Shown here piece by piece: positions 6,577-16,613 of a stretch of DNA of 17,986 nt. How positions within the stretch are numbered: the first letter of the stretch is position 1; every line of letters begins with the position of its first letter. Under the pieces are notes generated by a model that ran no database searches, was not told where the DNA came from, and was given only the letters and a program-made list of their open reading frames with translations. Position numbers and translations under genes: made by a program. This stretch comes from Planctomycetota bacterium (GTDB taxonomy: Bacteria > Planctomycetota > UBA1135 > GCA-002686595), in assembly GCA_011524785.1 (NCBI GenBank), contig WTJQ01000506.1, positions 1 to 17,986 on the forward strand. The letters are read 5' to 3'.

Positions 6577-7746
6577 ATGAAGGTCAGCCAGCGCGCGTCC
6601 TCGGTTGCCGGCTCGGCGACCCTCACCCTCGCCACCCGCGCGAAGGAGATGGCGGCCTCGGGCCTGGACGTGGTGTCCATGGCCGTCGGCGAGCCGGACT
6701 TCTCGACGCCCGAGCTCGTGCGCGAGGCCGTCCGGACGAGCGTCACCAAGGGCCGCGTGCGCTACACGCCGGCGGCGGGCACGACGAGCCTGCGGGCCGC
6801 CCTCGCGTCGACGGCCGGCAGCAGCCGTGGGATCGAGCTCACGCCCTCCCAGGTCGTGGTCACTCACTCCTGCAAGCACGCCCTGAACCTCGTCCTCGCC
6901 GCCGTGGTCGAGCCGGGTGACGAGGTCCTGCTCCTCGAGCCGGTCTGGGGCAGCTACGACGCGGCGGTCAGCTGGTCCGGCGCCCGAGCCGTCCGGGTCG
7001 CCTCTCGCCCCGACCTGGGGCCCGACCTCGAGGCCATCGCCGCCGCCGCGCGCACCGCCAAGGGCGTCATGCTCAACTCCCCCACCAACCCGAGCGGGTA
7101 CGTGTGGACCGACGAGGAGCTGCGGGGCCTGCTGGCCATCGCGGAGGAGCACGACCTCTGGATCATCTCGGACGAGATCTACCGCCGACTCTCGTACGGC
7201 GACAAGCAGGCGACGAGCCCGTTGAGCCTGGGCGAGAGCGCGCGTGAGCGCATCCTCGCCGTGGACGGCGCGAGCAAGAGCCTGGCGATGACCGGCTTCC
7301 GCATCGGGTGCGTGTTCGGTCCGGAGGCCGTCGTGAAGGCCATCGCGAACGTCCAGAGCGAGACGACCGGGTGCCCCAACGCGCTCTCGCAGGCCGGCTG
7401 GGAGGCCGCGCTCCTCGAGGAGCCGCCCGAGGTCGACGGCTGGGTCTCCTCGTTCAAGGCGCGGCGCGACCTGCTCGTCAGCGGCCTGCGCGACCTCGGC
7501 ATGGAGTGCGCGATGCCGGGTGGCGCCTTCTACGCCTTCCCCTCCGTGGCCCCGTTCCTGGACGAGCGCGGCTCGGCCGGCTTCTGCGACGACCTGCTCG
7601 AGTCCGAGCAGCTCGTGATCGTGCCCGGGACCGTGTTCGGCATGGACGACCACGTGCGGCTGTCCTACGCCCTGGGTGAGCCCCAGCTCCAAGAGGCCCT
7701 ACAGCGCCTCGGGCGGTTCCTCGACGGGCGCCGCGCGCAGGGCTGA
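6577..7746 (+). CDS. Class I PLP aminotransferase, aspartate aminotransferase-like
   Basis: A 389-residue cytoplasmic fold-type I transaminase of the aspartate aminotransferase Igamma type, which moves amino groups between aspartate (or prephenate/aromatic acids) and 2-oxoglutarate. GEPDF (38-42) is the N-terminal substrate box. NSPTNPSG (167-174) carries N171. SDEIY (198-202) carries D199, which contacts the pyridine nitrogen, and Y202. SKSLAMTGFRIG (233-244) carries the Schiff-base lysine K234 and R242. R361 in VRLSYA should bind the substrate carboxylate. I chose ATG at 6577 because homologues begin with a similar Lys-hydrophobic-Ser-x-Arg stretch about 35 residues before GEPDF. An in-frame upstream ATG (6409) would add unrelated low-complexity sequence. 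It is the only plus-strand protein gene here and is convergent with the HD gene 42 bases downstream. The exact substrate (aspartate, prephenate or aromatic) cannot be settled from the sequence. Confidence 0.92.
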   Translation: MKVSQRASSVAGSATLTLATRAKEMAASGLDVVSMAVGEPDFSTPELVREAVRTSVTKGRVRYTPAAGTTSLRAALASTAGSSRGIELTPSQVVVTHSCKHALNLVLAAVVEPGDEVLLLEPVWGSYDAAVSWSGARAVRVASRPDLGPDLEAIAAAARTAKGVMLNSPTNPSGYVWTDEELRGLLAIAEEHDLWIISDEIYRRLSYGDKQATSPLSLGESARERILAVDGASKSLAMTGFRIGCVFGPEAVVKAIANVQSETTGCPNALSQAGWEAALLEEPPEVDGWVSSFKARRDLLVSGLRDLGMECAMPGGAFYAFPSVAPFLDERGSAGFCDDLLESEQLVIVPGTVFGMDDHVRLSYALGEPQLQEALQRLGRFLDGRRAQG

Positions 7747-7788
7747 CGCTGCGGGCCGAGGGGACGGCGACAGCCCCCCAAAGCAGCC

Positions 7789-9177
7789 TCAGCGGCCGCG
7801 CTCGGGGATCGAGTAGAGGTTCTTGGCGTCGCCGAGCTCGGCGATGGCGACCTCCTGCACCTTGCGCAGGACGGCCGGATCGTGGGTGTCGGCCAGCACG
7901 TAGAACTTCCAGAGGTCGCGGTACGCCCGGCTGAGGTCCGCCAGGCGCGGCACGCGCTCCGCATAGGCCGCCAGGGGCTCGACCGCGGGCGAGCCCGGCC
8001 ACAGCACGTGGATCTTGGCCTCCTTGAGCTGCATGCGCTTGGCCGGGCAGTAGATGATCACGTCGACCTCGGTGCCGGTCGCGAACCGCACGAGCTCGGC
8101 GATGCGCTCCTCGGCCTCCACCCGGCGCACGGCGCCGCCCGACGCGAAGAAGCGCTCGACCAGCGCGTCCTGCACGTCGCTGTTCTCGTAGCGCGGGAAC
8201 ACGCAGGCGCGCTTGTAGAGGCGCCGCTCGCGGAAGCGCTGGACGAGATCGGTGACCCGAGCGCGGAGGGCCTCGTCCCCACTGGCCCCCGCCCGGAGCA
8301 GGGTCTCCATGAGCGAGTCGTCGGTGCAGTCGTAGAGGTCCTCCTCCGCCAGCACCCCCGCCCGCACGCAGAGCTCGACGGCCCGCGCGACCAGAGCGCC
8401 CGCGGCGACCTTCGCGTGGTGGTAGTACACGCGCTCGCTGAACACGTAGCGGGCATCGAGCAGGCGCACGATCTCGCTGAGGATGTCCTCCCGGAGCAGG
8501 TCCCGCTTGGCGAGGTCGATGTAGAGGTTGCCGGACGTCCGGTCGACCTTGAAGTAGCTGGCCACCCGCTCGTCGACGGCCAGGTTGAGGCCGGTGAAGT
8601 AGGCGTCGCGGGCCAGGTAGTCGAGGATGTCCGCGGCGATCGTGCCCGAGATCATCTGGACCCAGTAGGCAGGGACGTCCTGGCGGCCGGGTGTGCCCGG
8701 CCGCGTGAGGACGCTCATCACCTCGTCGAGCAGGCCCAGCTCCCGCAGCACCCGGCCGAGGCCCCGGGTGGCGTCGAACATGCGCTCGTAGCGATAGGCG
8801 GAGTCGTGCCGCTCGAAGAGGCCGTCCTGGTCCTCGAGGCCGTGGCCGTGGGGCACGTGGGTCACGTCATGGATCAGCCCCGCGATGCGGATCACCCGCG
8901 CCTCCTCCTCGCCGACCGCCAGCGTGCCCGCGGGGTCGAGCTCGAAGGAGAGGTTGACGGAGTCGATCAGCTTCTGGGCGACGTGGACCGTGCCGATCGA
9001 GTGCTCGAAGCGCGTGTGGACCGCGCCGGGGAACACGAGGTTGGCCGAGCCGAGCTGCCGCACGCCCCGCAGGCGCTGCATCTCCGGCGTGTCGAGGAGC
9101 CGAAGCTCCTCGTGCGTCAGGTAGATGTCGCCGTGCACGGGGTCGCGCACGACGGAGTAGCGCTTGCGTCCAGCCAC
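7789..9177 (-). CDS. HD-domain phosphohydrolase (COG1078, dGTPase/SAMHD1-like)
   Basis: A 462-residue cytoplasmic metal-dependent phosphohydrolase of the SAMHD1/dGTPase-related group. It starts with the family opening KRYSVVRDPVHGDIYLT. Expected metal ligands are H59 in HTRFEHSIG, H103-D104 in LIHDVTHVPHGH and D183 in ADILDYLARDAY; all are intact. The remaining two thirds is helical with a C-terminal alpha/beta part, the usual size for COG1078. Substrates in this group are mostly unproven; dNTP triphosphohydrolase activity is the best-known precedent. The start is GTG at 9177, with GGAGG 4 bases upstream. The open frame extends upstream to 9795, but that extension is antisense to the barrel gene and not protein-like. 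GGAGG can pair with CCTCC at 9194-9198, which may damp translation. TATCCT at 9196-9201 is a possible -10 box. Confidence 0.9.
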   Translation of the reverse strand: MAGRKRYSVVRDPVHGDIYLTHEELRLLDTPEMQRLRGVRQLGSANLVFPGAVHTRFEHSIGTVHVAQKLIDSVNLSFELDPAGTLAVGEEEARVIRIAGLIHDVTHVPHGHGLEDQDGLFERHDSAYRYERMFDATRGLGRVLRELGLLDEVMSVLTRPGTPGRQDVPAYWVQMISGTIAADILDYLARDAYFTGLNLAVDERVASYFKVDRTSGNLYIDLAKRDLLREDILSEIVRLLDARYVFSERVYYHHAKVAAGALVARAVELCVRAGVLAEEDLYDCTDDSLMETLLRAGASGDEALRARVTDLVQRFRERRLYKRACVFPRYENSDVQDALVERFFASGGAVRRVEAEERIAELVRFATGTEVDVIIYCPAKRMQLKEAKIHVLWPGSPAVEPLAAYAERVPRLADLSRAYRDLWKFYVLADTHDPAVLRKVQEVAIAELGDAKNLYSIPERGR

Positions 9178-9181
9178 GGTG

Positions 9182-9201
9182 CCTCCGAGCGAGGGAGGAT
9201 A
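9182..9201 (-). promoter_or_regulatory. Ribosome-binding site in a small hairpin, with overlapping -10 candidate
   Basis: On the minus strand GGAGG (9186-9182) is the ribosome-binding site of the HD gene. It can pair with CCTCC (9198-9194) over a 7-base loop. TATCCT (9201-9196) just upstream is a four-of-six -10 match followed by CC. A start near 9189 would give a leader of about 12 bases that lacks the pairing arm, while read-through RNA from the barrel gene would keep it. Confidence 0.3.
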
Positions 9202-9206
9202 GCGGA

Positions 9207-9241
9207 GGTCCGCCCCGGGCTGGTGCGCCTCAGGGCGGACC
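9207..9241 (-). terminator. Inverted repeat between the barrel and HD genes
   Basis: GGTCCGCCC (9207-9215) and GGGCGGACC (9233-9241) form a perfect 9-bp stem around a 17-base loop, 60 bases past the barrel stop. A weaker 5-bp stem lies at 9281-9296 beside that stop. It may separate transcription of the two minus-strand genes, or act as an attenuator. Confidence 0.4.
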
Positions 9242-9301
9242 CACTCCCGAGGCGCCGGCCCAGGGAGGACCGTCGAACTGGGGCCCGTGACGGCCCTTGG
9301 A

Positions 9302-10510
9302 TCAGAAGCCGGTGGCCAGCCAGAGCCAGAAGCGCTCGACGTCGTCGCCGAGCTTCCCGGGCCCCTCGTCCGCCATGTAGGTGGCGTAGCGGATGCCCAG
9401 CATCGAGTCGTCGTCCAGGTCGAGGGCGAAGGCGACGTTGAACTCATCGCCGTAGTGCAGGTCCACGTTCTGGGCATCGAAGACCCGGTAGCGCAGGGAC
9501 AGGTTCCAGTCCCCAGCGTCGTAGCCCACGTCGAGCAGCTTCTCCTCGAGGCCGTCACCCGGGATCCGTGCGGTCCGGTTGGTGAAGCCGTTGAGCCCGT
9601 GGCGGCGGCCCAGGGTGAACTGGACCGCGTTGGTCCCGTCGCCCCCGAAGACCTCATAGGCGAGGCCGGCGTGCCAGGGGCCCTGGTGGGCGAAGAGCTG
9701 CCCGTAGGTGTAGAGCTCGTCCAGCCCCGAGTCGTTGTCGTGCGAGGCCGTCTGTTGGGCGGCCTCGGCGCGCCAGCGCAGGTAGCGCTGCCCACCGGAC
9801 GTCTTGCCGGTCAGCGCGAGCCCCGTGGTCGTCGAGGACTCGAAGGGGTCGACGTCGGTCCCGACCAGGGGCCCGTCGGGGTACTCCAGGTCGTAGACGT
9901 AGCCCATCAGGTTGATCCCGGGGGCGACCTCGCCCTCCGCGTCGAACAGGAGCGCGTTGATGTCCTTGTCCTCGAAGAGCCCTGCGTTGATGTTGTCGAG
10001 AGCCCCGACGAACCAGTCCACGCCGCCCTCGTTGGCCGCATAGGTGATGGCGTCGTAGCTCTGCTCGTTCATCCGCCACGGACGCTCGCAGATCCAGCGG
10101 CCGTTGCCGCGGCGCACCCTCTGGCGGCCCAGGACGAGGAGGTGGCCATCCGCGGCGTCGACCTCGAGCTGCACGCGGTTCACCTCGGCGCCGCGCACCA
10201 CGAGGTCCTCGTCCCGGGTGCCGAGGTCCGAGACCGACTCGAACTCCAGCAGCCCCCGCATGCCGTTCCAGGTCTGGCTCCGGATGCCGAGCGCGGCCTT
10301 GAGGGCCATGTCCTCGTCCGTCTCGGCGCGGGAGGAGTCGTCCCGGTGCTCGTAGCGCCAGCGCAGGTTGGCCCACCACTCGGCGCCCTCGACGGCGGAG
10401 CGGAGCGAGGTCTCATCGAGTCGGGGTGCCTCGACCTCGAGCCCTGAGCCCCCGCCATTGGGATCGAGCAGGGGGAGGACGGCGGCCAGGAGAGCGGGGA
10501 TCGTGAGCAT
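9302..10510 (-). CDS. Alginate-export-like outer-membrane beta-barrel protein
   Basis: A 402-residue exported protein predicted to form an outer-membrane barrel. Alternating hydrophobic strands run through most of the length, ending FWLWLATGF with a terminal Phe, the classic outer-membrane assembly signal. ANLRWRYEHRDD (48-58) and LGRQRVRRGNGRW (127-139), followed by ERPWRMNEQSYDA (142-154), match the hallmark boxes of the alginate-export family (PF13372) as I remember them. The substrate need not be alginate; in distant phyla it could be another poly- or oligosaccharide. The ATG at 10510 begins a short hydrophobic signal segment (about 2-15). An upstream in-frame ATG (10681) adds a poor Arg-rich extension. 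No Shine-Dalgarno sequence is seen. TATCGT at 10569-10574 is a possible -10 box. It is flanked by the HD gene and the subtilase, with no export partners in view. Confidence 0.8.
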   Translation of the reverse strand: MLTIPALLAAVLPLLDPNGGGSGLEVEAPRLDETSLRSAVEGAEWWANLRWRYEHRDDSSRAETDEDMALKAALGIRSQTWNGMRGLLEFESVSDLGTRDEDLVVRGAEVNRVQLEVDAADGHLLVLGRQRVRRGNGRWICERPWRMNEQSYDAITYAANEGGVDWFVGALDNINAGLFEDKDINALLFDAEGEVAPGINLMGYVYDLEYPDGPLVGTDVDPFESSTTTGLALTGKTSGGQRYLRWRAEAAQQTASHDNDSGLDELYTYGQLFAHQGPWHAGLAYEVFGGDGTNAVQFTLGRRHGLNGFTNRTARIPGDGLEEKLLDVGYDAGDWNLSLRYRVFDAQNVDLHYGDEFNVAFALDLDDDSMLGIRYATYMADEGPGKLGDDVERFWLWLATGF

Positions 10511-10568
10511 CGTGCGACGGGTCTGGAACGGTCGAGGTACAGAGAAGGGGGCCGACTTCTGGGCGGTC

Positions 10569-10574
10569 ACGATA
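10569..10574 (-). promoter_or_regulatory. Weak -10 candidate (TATCGT) for the barrel gene
   Basis: TATCGT on the minus strand lies 59 bases before the ATG at 10510 and matches four of six -10 bases. No -35 box is evident. The rest of 10575-10736 holds no credible gene. Confidence 0.2.
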
Positions 10575-10736
10575 CCGGCAGGCCGGCGGTACCCGCAGGC
10601 TCGGGATTGCATCCCTCGCCGCCAGCCTCGCCTCTCGGGCAATCGCTCCGCGAGCCGCGCTGCCGAGACGCTCGATCCCATGCGAGGACCGTCGCGGCGC
10701 GCCGGCTGCAGCAGCGCCGCTCTTACGGGGCGCCAA

Positions 10737-10779
10737 TCGATCGGGGCCCCCCGCGCTGCGCGCGGAGGGCCCCGATCGA
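10737..10779 (-). terminator. Long hairpin downstream of the subtilase
   Basis: A 20-bp stem (10737-10756 with 10760-10779) has a single C-A mismatch and a 3-base loop, 19 bases past the subtilase stop. It is the strongest inverted repeat in the window. No T-run follows on the minus strand; the structure could act in both directions. Confidence 0.65.
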
Positions 10780-10798
10780 GCTCGTGGCTTCGCCGCCC

Positions 10799-13321
10799 TC
10801 AGGGGCAGAAGGTGACGCGCAGCGCGTCCGAGAAGTTGTAGCCCGTCAGCCCCAGGGCCGGGTCCCGGTACCAGAACTGGAAGTACCACGTGTCACCGGC
10901 CGCGACCTGCACCGAGGGCAGGCTCGGGGCGGTGTTGTCGAAGCTGAAGCTGACGGCGCCGGCGGGCCCCGTGTTGACCACGCCGAGGCGGTGGATGAAG
11001 CCCAGGGTCTGGGCCCCCACGCAGAGGACGCCGTCCCCGACCACGGTGCTCGCCGGGTCGAGGGACTGGATGAAGACCCCGTTCTGGCCGGTCGGCAGGT
11101 CCGTGGCGGTCATCTCGAAGTCGTTGTTCGCGATCGAGCTCGTCCCGTTCCAGCCGATCTTGGCGAAGGTCCCGGTCGAGTTGTTGATCGACGTGCAGTA
11201 CGGGGTGATCCCGCAGTCGCTGCAGGCCTCGTCGTCGATGCGGAGATCGTCGATGCCTGCCTCCACGATGGAGCCGCTGCCGAGGTCGCTCGCGATGAAG
11301 CGCAGGCGCACGTCGCCGGTCAGGGCGACGAAGTCGGTGACCGCGAAGGAGTGCTGGATCCAGCCGCCGTTCACGTCGCCGGTGGGCCCGACGGTCTCGA
11401 CGTTCGTCCAGCTCGCGCCGCCGTTGTTGGAGATGTCGACCACGAACACGTCGGCGTTCGGGGAGGCCCCGGTGCCGTTGCTGTACCAGCGGTAGTAGCT
11501 GATCGTCGGGTTGCCCAGGCCGGTCAGGTCGTAGGACGGGGACATGAGGGTGGTCGAGCCACCGTCCACGTCGTTCTCACCCAGGCTGCCGCCGTTGCTG
11601 CCCTGACCGGTGAAGAAGCACTGCGTGCCCGCCACCGTGTTGTCGTTCTCGGGCTGCGCAGCGGTCCCGATCGGGTCGCCGCGCTCCCAGACGCCGGTCG
11701 TGGCGTCATCGCCAGGCATGCCCGCGGTCCAGCCAGAGGCCGCCTCGAAGGCGTCGTCGGCCACGTTGACGAGGATCTGCGACTCGGCGGTGAAGAAGGT
11801 CGCCGGGGCCTCGGCCGGCTCGTAGAGCGGCGCGCCCGTCGCGTCCTCGCCACGGAAGTAGTACTGGACCGTGGAGCCGCAGGGAGTGGCCGGGAAGGTC
11901 GCGAGGTACTGGTTCGGGCTCGTCTCGACGCAGGGGGCCTGCGACCAGCCCGCGCCCATGTTGATCCAGAACTGGCCGCTGCCGCTGGCCGGGGTGCTGG
12001 TGCCGGGCTCCAGGAGGAACGCGACGCTCTCACCACCCGCCGGATCGATCGAGGTGGGCGGGGTGTCGAGCAGGGTCAGGCGGATGGGGCGAAGGGCCTC
12101 GTCCATGGCCTTGCGCACGTTGATCCGCCCATAGCCGTGCGTGTCGTCGACGCCGGGGGAGCCGAGGTCGTCGCAGGTGGCGCGCAGGATGTCCTCGACC
12201 TCCTGGGGCGAGAGGCTCGGGTCGGCGCTCCAGATCAGGCCGATCAGACCGGCGGTGATGGGCGCCGAGAAGCTGGTGCCGCTCACCGACGAGTAGGTGC
12301 CGCCCGTGTTGGTGGTCAGGACGCCCGCGCCGGGGGCGAGGAAGTCGACCCCGGGTCCGAACGCCGACCAGCTGGTCTTGTTGTCGGAGGAGTCGGAGGC
12401 CCCGACGATGATCACGCTGTCGTCGCGGCTGAACTGGTGGTTCTCGGAGCTGTTGCCGCCGGACCAGACGAGCAGCGAGCCGAGGCTGCGAATGTAGTCG
12501 CCGGTCGTTTGGACGGAGCCGGACGCCACGCCGCTGTAGCTGACGTTGGAGACCTTGTCCCCGGCCTCGACCGCGGTGCGCGCGGCGTTGGTGAGGTTCG
12601 AGAGCGAGGCGCCCCCGCCGGAGTCGTTGGTCACGCGCATCATGCGGTGGCCGAGGTTCCAGCCCACGCCCGCGACGCCGATGCCGTTGTCGCCATTGGC
12701 GGCGGCGCAGCCGGTGACCATGGTGCCGTGGGGGTGCACGGGGGTGATGTCACCGCCGCTGTTCTCCCAGGTCTGGGAGGGAGCGTTGTAGCCCTCCCGA
12801 CGGTGGAGCTGGAGGTCGGGGTGGCCGACCTGGATCCCGGTGTCGCAGATGGCGACGACGATGTTGGGGTCCCCGGTCTCGAGGTCCCAGCCGTCGCAGG
12901 ACTCCATGTTCACGTGCTGCCACTGGCCGCCGAACTGGCTGTCGTTGGGGCAGTCGACGGGGTAGCAGATCCAGTCGGGCTCGACGTACTGGAAGGCGCC
13001 GCTGGCGAGCAGCTGGCGCGCGACGTCGTTCTCACGGGCGCCGGGGCCCAGCTGGATGAGGTACTCGTCGGTGGCCTCGACCCAGCGGTCGATGGAGAGA
13101 CCCTCGAGGAGGGCCAGGGCCTCCTGGTAGCGGGCCTCGGCCTGGGCGCGGGAGAGACCCTGCTCGAGGGCCTCCTGCAGCTGGAGCGGGCGCGCGCAGA
13201 GCACGCCGGAGAACTCGAGCTCGCCAGGGCGCTCGACGAAGGGCTGGAAGGACTCCTTGTCCTGGGCGGAGGCCAGGCCGGAGACGAGGGCGAGGGCGCC
13301 CAGGGGGAGGAGGTTCTGCAT
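10799..13321 (-). CDS. Secreted S8 subtilisin-like serine protease with planctomycete C-terminal domain
   Basis: An 840-residue exported endopeptidase. A signal peptide (1-19, cleavage after ASA) is followed by an I9-like propeptide that ends near VEPDW (113-117). The catalytic domain (about 128-410) has D160 in CDTGI, H198 in HPHGT, oxyanion N290 in SGGN and S350 in SGTSFSAP, so the full triad is present. A beta-sandwich stretch follows (about 412-515), then a jelly-roll/MAM-like domain (about 520-697) with paired motifs such as DDAFEAASGW and EAGIDDLRID. The last ~133 residues (708-840), ending in WYRDP and RVTFCP, match a domain found at the end of many exported planctomycete proteins. It may act in surface attachment or sorting. 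ATG at 13321 begins the signal peptide; no Shine-Dalgarno sequence is seen. It probably degrades extracellular protein or matures surface proteins. Confidence 0.93.
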   Translation of the reverse strand: MQNLLPLGALALVSGLASAQDKESFQPFVERPGELEFSGVLCARPLQLQEALEQGLSRAQAEARYQEALALLEGLSIDRWVEATDEYLIQLGPGARENDVARQLLASGAFQYVEPDWICYPVDCPNDSQFGGQWQHVNMESCDGWDLETGDPNIVVAICDTGIQVGHPDLQLHRREGYNAPSQTWENSGGDITPVHPHGTMVTGCAAANGDNGIGVAGVGWNLGHRMMRVTNDSGGGASLSNLTNAARTAVEAGDKVSNVSYSGVASGSVQTTGDYIRSLGSLLVWSGGNSSENHQFSRDDSVIIVGASDSSDNKTSWSAFGPGVDFLAPGAGVLTTNTGGTYSSVSGTSFSAPITAGLIGLIWSADPSLSPQEVEDILRATCDDLGSPGVDDTHGYGRINVRKAMDEALRPIRLTLLDTPPTSIDPAGGESVAFLLEPGTSTPASGSGQFWINMGAGWSQAPCVETSPNQYLATFPATPCGSTVQYYFRGEDATGAPLYEPAEAPATFFTAESQILVNVADDAFEAASGWTAGMPGDDATTGVWERGDPIGTAAQPENDNTVAGTQCFFTGQGSNGGSLGENDVDGGSTTLMSPSYDLTGLGNPTISYYRWYSNGTGASPNADVFVVDISNNGGASWTNVETVGPTGDVNGGWIQHSFAVTDFVALTGDVRLRFIASDLGSGSIVEAGIDDLRIDDEACSDCGITPYCTSINNSTGTFAKIGWNGTSSIANNDFEMTATDLPTGQNGVFIQSLDPASTVVGDGVLCVGAQTLGFIHRLGVVNTGPAGAVSFSFDNTAPSLPSVQVAAGDTWYFQFWYRDPALGLTGYNFSDALRVTFCP

Positions 13322-13367
13322 GGGTGGAGGGCAGCGCGAGGGACGCGCGGCTTCCTTGGGACCCCCA

Positions 13368-13373
13368 ATTCTG
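13368..13373 (-). promoter_or_regulatory. Putative -10 element (CAGAAT) for the subtilase
   Basis: CAGAAT on the minus strand, in CCAGAATTGG, lies 47 bases before ATG at 13321. A second similar sequence, CAGGATCC, lies upstream at 13395-13402. Neither has a clear -35 box. Confidence 0.25.
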
Positions 13374-13516
13374 GCCCAGGGTTCCATCCAGTGGGATCCT
13401 GAGACGCGCAACAGCCCCCTCTGGACACGGAATGGTCGCGCGCGGGGCCCTCGGGGCGCCTGCCGGAGACGCGGCCCCTCCTGATGGGCCACTGGTCACT
13501 TGGACCCGGGCGAGCT

Positions 13517-14581
13517 TCAGCCCTGGACCCGGCGCCGGAGGGCCCCGAGCACGAGGTCACCTGCCTCGGCGGTCGCGTGGTCGCCGACCTCGACCCCCTT
13601 CAGCTCGCCGGAGCGGAAGAGGTCGATCACCGTCCCCTCGATGGCCGCCGCGGCCTCCTTCTCCCCGACGTAGTCGAGCATCAGCGCCCCCGCGAGGATC
13701 GCGGCGATCGGGCTGGCCGTCTGGGAGCCGGCCGCCTGCGGGAAGGAGCCGTGGATGGGCTCGAACAGGCTCACCTTGCCCGGGTTCAGGTTCGCGCTGG
13801 CGGCGATGCCCATCCCGCCCTGGAGCATCGCTCCCAGGTCGGTGACGATGTCCCCGAAGAGGTTGGTGGTCACGGCCACGTCGTAGTCCTCGGGCGTGTT
13901 CACCAGCCGCATGCAGGCGGCGTCGACGTAGTCGTGGCCGGTCGCGACGTCCGGATACTCGGCGGCGACCTCGGCGAAGACCCGGGTCCACAGGTCCTGG
14001 GACCGCAGGGCGTTGGCCTTGTCGATCAGGGTGACGTGCTTGCGTGCTCGGGTCCGCGCCACCTCGAAGGCGTGCCGGACCGCCCGCTCCACGCCCGCCC
14101 GCGTCCAGACCATGGTCTGGCTCGCGACCTCGAGGGCCTGGCCCTTGTGCGCGAACCCGAAGGTCCCCGTGTAGGCCCCCTCGGTGTTCTCGCGGATCAC
14201 GACCATGTCGATGTCCTCGACGGTCTTGCCCTTCAGCGGGCAGAGGCGCTCGTCGTAGAGCTTGATGGGCCGCACGTTGAGGTACAGGTCCAGGTCGAAG
14301 CGCGCCTTCGCGATGATCCCGTACTCGATCTTGCCGACCTCGATCCGAGGGTCGCCGATCGCACCGAGGAAGAGGGCGTCCATACCCTTCACCTCCTCGA
14401 AGGCCGCATCCGGCCAGATCTCCCCGGTGTCGAGGAAGTGCTGGCTCCCGAAGGGGTAGGCGGTCTTGTTGAGCTGGAAGCCGAACAGCTCGGCCGCGGC
14501 GTCGACGACGCGGAAGGCCTCGTGCGTGACCTCGGGACCGATGCCGTCCCCGGCGATGATGGCGATGTCGTGGGATCCCAT
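13517..14581 (-). CDS. leuB: 3-isopropylmalate dehydrogenase-type beta-decarboxylating dehydrogenase
   Basis: A 354-residue cytoplasmic enzyme of the isocitrate/isopropylmalate dehydrogenase family, which oxidises and decarboxylates a 2-hydroxy-3-carboxy acid. GDGIGPEV (11-18), R94, R104 and R130 (substrate carboxylates), Y137 and K188 (catalysis), and D220, D244 and D248 (metal) are all present. The specificity loop GIIAKAR (88-94) resembles the G-L-L-x-K-x-R loop of actinobacterial LeuB and lacks the S-x-N of isocitrate dehydrogenase, so isopropylmalate is the best guess. Tartrate or another malate homologue remains possible. After H277-G-S the cofactor loop reads FPQAAG, so Gln282 replaces the Asp that normally holds the NAD ribose. 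It is the third gene of an operon, its ATG 15 bases after the dehydratase stop, and that pairing supports leucine synthesis. Ribosome-binding signal is weak. Confidence 0.87.
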   Translation of the reverse strand: MGSHDIAIIAGDGIGPEVTHEAFRVVDAAAELFGFQLNKTAYPFGSQHFLDTGEIWPDAAFEEVKGMDALFLGAIGDPRIEVGKIEYGIIAKARFDLDLYLNVRPIKLYDERLCPLKGKTVEDIDMVVIRENTEGAYTGTFGFAHKGQALEVASQTMVWTRAGVERAVRHAFEVARTRARKHVTLIDKANALRSQDLWTRVFAEVAAEYPDVATGHDYVDAACMRLVNTPEDYDVAVTTNLFGDIVTDLGAMLQGGMGIAASANLNPGKVSLFEPIHGSFPQAAGSQTASPIAAILAGALMLDYVGEKEAAAAIEGTVIDLFRSGELKGVEVGDHATAEAGDLVLGALRRRVQG

Positions 14582-14596
14582 GGCGAGGGGGGCCGC

Positions 14597-16603
<2,007 letters not shown>

Positions 16604-16613
16604 GGGAGGAACC

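Noticed and set aside
9178..9795. N-terminal extension of the HD protein by about 200 residues
   Set aside because: The extension is antisense to the barrel gene, Thr/Pro/Ser-rich and without homology. The family start motif and a ribosome-binding site support GTG at 9177.
10607..13402. Long plus-strand open frame opposite the subtilase
   Set aside because: Antisense shadow of a gene with a complete Asp-His-Ser triad; composition is low-complexity and unlike a real protein.
13517..14581. Isocitrate dehydrogenase as identity of the LeuB-type enzyme
   Set aside because: The loop before R94 lacks the Ser-x-Asn pair that binds the extra carboxylate of isocitrate and instead has two Ile residues as in isopropylmalate enzymes.
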